Source: Butyricicoccus sp. Marseille-Q5471
Lineage (GTDB): Bacteria; Bacillota; Clostridia; Oscillospirales; Butyricicoccaceae
Reading direction: 5' to 3'
Assembly (NCBI RefSeq): GCF_951230135.1
Contig: NZ_CATNVC010000018.1
Span: forward strand, 1-38,901
Length of the DNA: 38,901 nt
Positions 36,281-38,901 of this stretch are shown here, in pieces (positions within the stretch are counted from its first letter, which is position 1; each line of letters begins with the position of its first letter). A program made the translations under genes and the position numbers. The notes under the pieces were generated by a model, which was not told where the DNA came from, made no database searches, and saw only the letters and a program-made list of their open reading frames with translations.

Positions 36281-38032
36281 ATGAATTGGAACAAGCTAGG
36301 AGAAGTTAGACCGAATCAGTTAATTACGACTTATGGCCCCGGCTCTATTATGGACGCAAAGAACGACTCGGTAACAGTTCTGGATATTGATTACTGGAGA
36401 GATACCGGGAAAACAATTATTGATAACCGCCTTGCGAATTACTTGGGAGTTTATAATTTCAAAACCCCTAAAACAACAGAATATGATGATATTCCGGTGG
36501 TGTCGTTTCCTTATTATCATGTATGTGCAAATTCCAAATGCAACGCCCTATTTGATATACGTGATGGATTTGATAGAGATAAATACATAAAAGACAAGGG
36601 GCCAAAATGCCCTTATTGCGGCTGGGATGCGTATCCTGCAAGATTTATTACTGCCTGTGAAGACGGGCACATGGATGATTTTCCTTGGTCACGATGGGTA
36701 CACAGAGGTGACTCAACTTGTACAGGAAGGTTGAAACTATATTCTACAGGTAGAACGTCTTCATTGGGTGAAATGTTTGTTGAGTGTTCATGTGGTGCTA
36801 AAAGAAGTATGGCTGGTGCTATGCAGCGCGAAAATCTGGATGGCTTGGTCTGCTCAGGTCATCACCCTCATCGTCCATTGGATCAGAATAAAAAGTGCAA
36901 AAAGTTAGCTATTCCATCTCAAAGGGGTGCGTCAAATGTCTATTTTCCTGTAATTCGCAGTGCAATTTCTATTCCACCGTGGACTAACCCTATTAATGAT
37001 ATTATCAATGCCAATCGCAAGGTGATCGAGTCATATGAAGAAGACTTTGGGGAGGTCGGTTTGCAAAAGGTATATGAAAAATATTTTGCAAGTAAATTTA
37101 CAAGACAAGAATTTGATGAGGCGTATATAAGAATTAAAAACAAAATTCAAGAGTTTTCAGAAATCAAGGAGATGGAATACGCTGCAATTGTAAATCATAC
37201 GGACTTAGCTTATCAGCGAGATGTTAAGTACTTCAAGGCAGAAGAAGTAGATATTAATAACGGCTTGAATAGGTATTTTTCCCGTATTATTAAAATCCAT
37301 AGACTGCGAGAGGTTATGGTTTTACTGGGGTTCATGCGGATGGAAGCACCAGAACCTGAAGTTGATGACCCTAATCATATCTGTAAACTTAACAAAAAAG
37401 CAGGACATGAGTCTTGGTTGCCTGCTGTTGAGATAAATGGTGAAGGTATTTTCGTTGAATTTAATAAAAACCAAATTTCAAAGTGGATGAGTACACCAGA
37501 GGTGATGGCTCTTTCTGATAAGTACAGAGACTATTATAATGAGTTTTGCAAAAGCAAAGGATGGACGATGTACAAAGAAAGAAATGCGGAATATGTTCTC
37601 TTGCACACGTTCTCTCATATTTTAATCAAAGAGATGGCTATGCAATCGGGGTATTCATCCACAGCTATCAAAGAGAGAATATACAGCAGTAATGCAATGT
37701 GCGGTGTTCTGATTTACACTGGTAGTTCTGACAAAGAGGGGTCTCTGGGTGGATTGGTTGAGTTAGGTGAAATGGACAAGTTTTTGCTACTGTTAAAAGA
37801 GGCTCTTCAAAATGCTCTCACCTGCACGACCGATCCTGAATGCTTTATGAATTTGCCGACAAAAGACAGAATAAATGGTGCTGCGTGCCATTCTTGTACA
37901 ATGATATCAGAGACAGCTTGCGAAAATGGGAACAGACTGCTTGATAGAGCATTAGTGGTTCCGGTACCGGAAAGGGAATCTTGTGGCTACTTTAGAGAAT
38001 TGGTGAATGAATTATGTGGCACGAAGATTTAG
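36281..38032 (+). CDS. drmB: DISARM protein DrmB (DUF1998)
   Basis: A 583-aa protein starting with the characteristic GEVRPNQLITTYGPGSI. It has several cysteine pairs (CANSKCNALF and CPYCGWDAYPARF; ECSCGAKRS; ACHSCTMISETAC near 548-560), probably zinc-binding. The DUF1998 domain is at the C-terminal side (YVLLHTFSHILIKEMAM about 446-462, GVLIYTGSSDKEGSLGGLVEL about 478-498). DrmB forms the DrmAB complex, in which it stimulates DrmA. The start immediately follows the drmA stop, with GAGGAGG at the end of drmA. It overlaps drmC by 19 nt. Complete length. Confidence 0.92.
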   Translation: MNWNKLGEVRPNQLITTYGPGSIMDAKNDSVTVLDIDYWRDTGKTIIDNRLANYLGVYNFKTPKTTEYDDIPVVSFPYYHVCANSKCNALFDIRDGFDRDKYIKDKGPKCPYCGWDAYPARFITACEDGHMDDFPWSRWVHRGDSTCTGRLKLYSTGRTSSLGEMFVECSCGAKRSMAGAMQRENLDGLVCSGHHPHRPLDQNKKCKKLAIPSQRGASNVYFPVIRSAISIPPWTNPINDIINANRKVIESYEEDFGEVGLQKVYEKYFASKFTRQEFDEAYIRIKNKIQEFSEIKEMEYAAIVNHTDLAYQRDVKYFKAEEVDINNGLNRYFSRIIKIHRLREVMVLLGFMRMEAPEPEVDDPNHICKLNKKAGHESWLPAVEINGEGIFVEFNKNQISKWMSTPEVMALSDKYRDYYNEFCKSKGWTMYKERNAEYVLLHTFSHILIKEMAMQSGYSSTAIKERIYSSNAMCGVLIYTGSSDKEGSLGGLVELGEMDKFLLLLKEALQNALTCTTDPECFMNLPTKDRINGAACHSCTMISETACENGNRLLDRALVVPVPERESCGYFRELVNELCGTKI

Positions 38033-38706
38033 GGATAGATGTAATCGTTCAAACGTTAAAGGATGAAATTGAGCAGTATAGACTTTTGAATGCGACAGAT
38101 GCGTTTAAAAAATCCTTAATTTTAATTCAAAAAAAGTTTCCAAACTGTTCATCCGGAGAAATTATGGATATATTACAGATGGCTTGTAAGCTATATGCTT
38201 GTACTTCAGGTGAACAATGTGAATTGGTAATCACAGCACCTAGTAGTTTCAAACTGAAAGCACGTAAAACTAAAGTAGTAGTAAATAATATTTTATTATA
38301 CGCAGAAAGAAACATTACATTAACAGGATATTCAATTTCTGAATATTTTGGTGAAATGATAGAACTAATTATTCAGAAAAGTACACAAGGAGTTTATGTC
38401 AATCTCTATTTAAATGATACTCAAAAACACCAAGATGTCATTGAACGACTAAGTACTTATGCAAGCAAATTTATAAAAATATTTAGCTACAACCAGCAAG
38501 ATGGTGATAAGATGTCAGCATTACATGCAAAGCTGATTGTCGTGGATGGACATACTTCATTAATATCGTCTGCCAATCTCTCATATCATGGGATGCAAGG
38601 CAATGTTGAAATGGGTGTATTGATTGAATCACCGGAAAAAGCACGAGAAATTGAGTCATTGCTTAAAACATTAAGAGAGCAAAAGGTATTTAAAAAACTC
38701 AGATAA
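38014..38706 (+). CDS. drmC: DISARM phospholipase D-family protein DrmC
   Basis: A 230-aa protein with one PLD (HKD) motif, HAKLIVVD followed by SSANLSYHGMQGNVEMG (about residues 170-195). A single motif implies a dimeric active site. The N-terminal 60 residues are helical (SGEIMDILQMACKLYA). DrmC is the third DISARM core gene; in known systems it was found dispensable against some phages. PLD-family members include nucleases. The ATG at 38014 lies within the drmB 3' end. No terminator is evident after the TAA, and 38707-38774 holds no gene. Confidence 0.86.
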   Translation: MWHEDLGIDVIVQTLKDEIEQYRLLNATDAFKKSLILIQKKFPNCSSGEIMDILQMACKLYACTSGEQCELVITAPSSFKLKARKTKVVVNNILLYAERNITLTGYSISEYFGEMIELIIQKSTQGVYVNLYLNDTQKHQDVIERLSTYASKFIKIFSYNQQDGDKMSALHAKLIVVDGHTSLISSANLSYHGMQGNVEMGVLIESPEKAREIESLLKTLREQKVFKKLR

Positions 38707-38774
38707 AAAGCCAAGTGATGGAATCGATAAGAATAAAGAATTGATATTAAATACACAATGCTAGAAATCGCAAC

Positions 38775-38901
38775 TGACCTGATCCCGAAAAACTGATCCA
38801 GTGGAAATGTTAGTCACGATATGATAAACTGAGAAAAATGGAGTGATTGACATGAAACAGAGATTCACAGAAGAGCAGATTATCCGAATTTTAAAAGAGC
38901 A
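38775..38901 (+). mobile_element. Left end of an IS3-family insertion sequence
   Basis: TGACCTGATCCCGAAAAACT near 38775 looks like the terminal inverted repeat of an IS3-family element (IS407-like). It lies 77 bp before an OrfA-type transposase start. The right end is outside the window, so the exact boundary and any target duplication cannot be checked here. Confidence 0.65.
38852..38901 (+). CDS. IS3-family transposase OrfA (N-terminus only)
   Basis: The first 16 residues, MKQRFTEEQIIRILKE, are the typical start of IS3-family OrfA helix-turn-helix proteins, which bind the element ends. The gene continues past the window edge. A weak GGAG lies about 8 nt upstream. Confidence 0.8.
   Translation, partial: MKQRFTEEQIIRILKE

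Noticed and set aside
24818-38706. BREX or plain class 2 DISARM
   Set aside because: No PglZ, BrxC or BrxL-like proteins are present, and there is no drmE. DrmA/DrmB/DrmC are clear, so the operon is DISARM-type with extra components.
1-38901. CRISPR arrays, tRNA or rRNA genes
   Set aside because: I saw no regularly spaced repeats and no tRNA- or rRNA-like sequences on either strand.

Overview
The window looks like a mosaic of integrative and conjugative element (ICE) DNA from a Gram-positive, Firmicutes/Clostridia-type (probably gut) bacterium, carrying a large anti-phage defence operon. The evidence is the set of genes typical of Tn1549-like conjugative elements (VirB6/TrbL-like, PrgI, VirB4, ParA/ParB, a giant methylase protein, large serine recombinases), strong AAGGAGG ribosome sites and tight ATGA overlaps. 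Bases 1-24100 are moderately GC-rich. Bases 24400-38700 are visibly AT-rich, which suggests a separate origin for the defence operon.

Layout. 1-207: 3' end of a group II intron and the tail of the membrane-protein gene it interrupts. 226-472: a small reverse-strand gene with its own promoter. 564-4611: conjugation genes (VirB6/TrbL-like channel, DUF4406, PrgI, VirB4 N-domain, VirB4 ATPase); the ATPase is cut off near its C-terminus. 4612-5843: a truncated reverse-strand tetracycline ribosomal-protection gene with its attenuator hairpin. 5847-6512: a serine-recombinase fragment. 6628-12560: parA, parB and a very large ArdC-like/N6-methylase protein, with a TnpV-family gene overlapping its linker in another frame. 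12560-15882: three overlapping tyrosine recombinases of recombinase-in-trio (RIT) type ending in palindromes. 15881-17655: a 5'-truncated cytosine methylase and an MT-A70 methylase. 17657-20490: a Tad/Flp-like module (prepilin peptidase, CpaB-like, CpaE-like fused to a VirB4-N-like domain). 20493-24096: three damaged large serine recombinases.

24426-38706 is the most notable part: one operon behind a perfect consensus sigma-A promoter. It encodes an XRE regulator, a C5-cytosine methylase (DrmMII-like), a SNF2 helicase (DrmD-like), a type III Mod methylase, a type III Res helicase-nuclease, and the DISARM core DrmA, DrmB (DUF1998) and DrmC (phospholipase D). This combines elements of class 1 and class 2 DISARM with a complete type III restriction pair. 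I infer that the methylases mark host DNA, Res, DrmD and DrmA act on unmarked incoming DNA, and the XRE protein controls expression. An IS3-family element starts just after the operon and runs off the window.

The left two thirds of the window is a patchwork of truncated genes joined end to end, and I see several precise junctions. The conjugation machinery shown here is probably not functional by itself. The defence operon looks intact.
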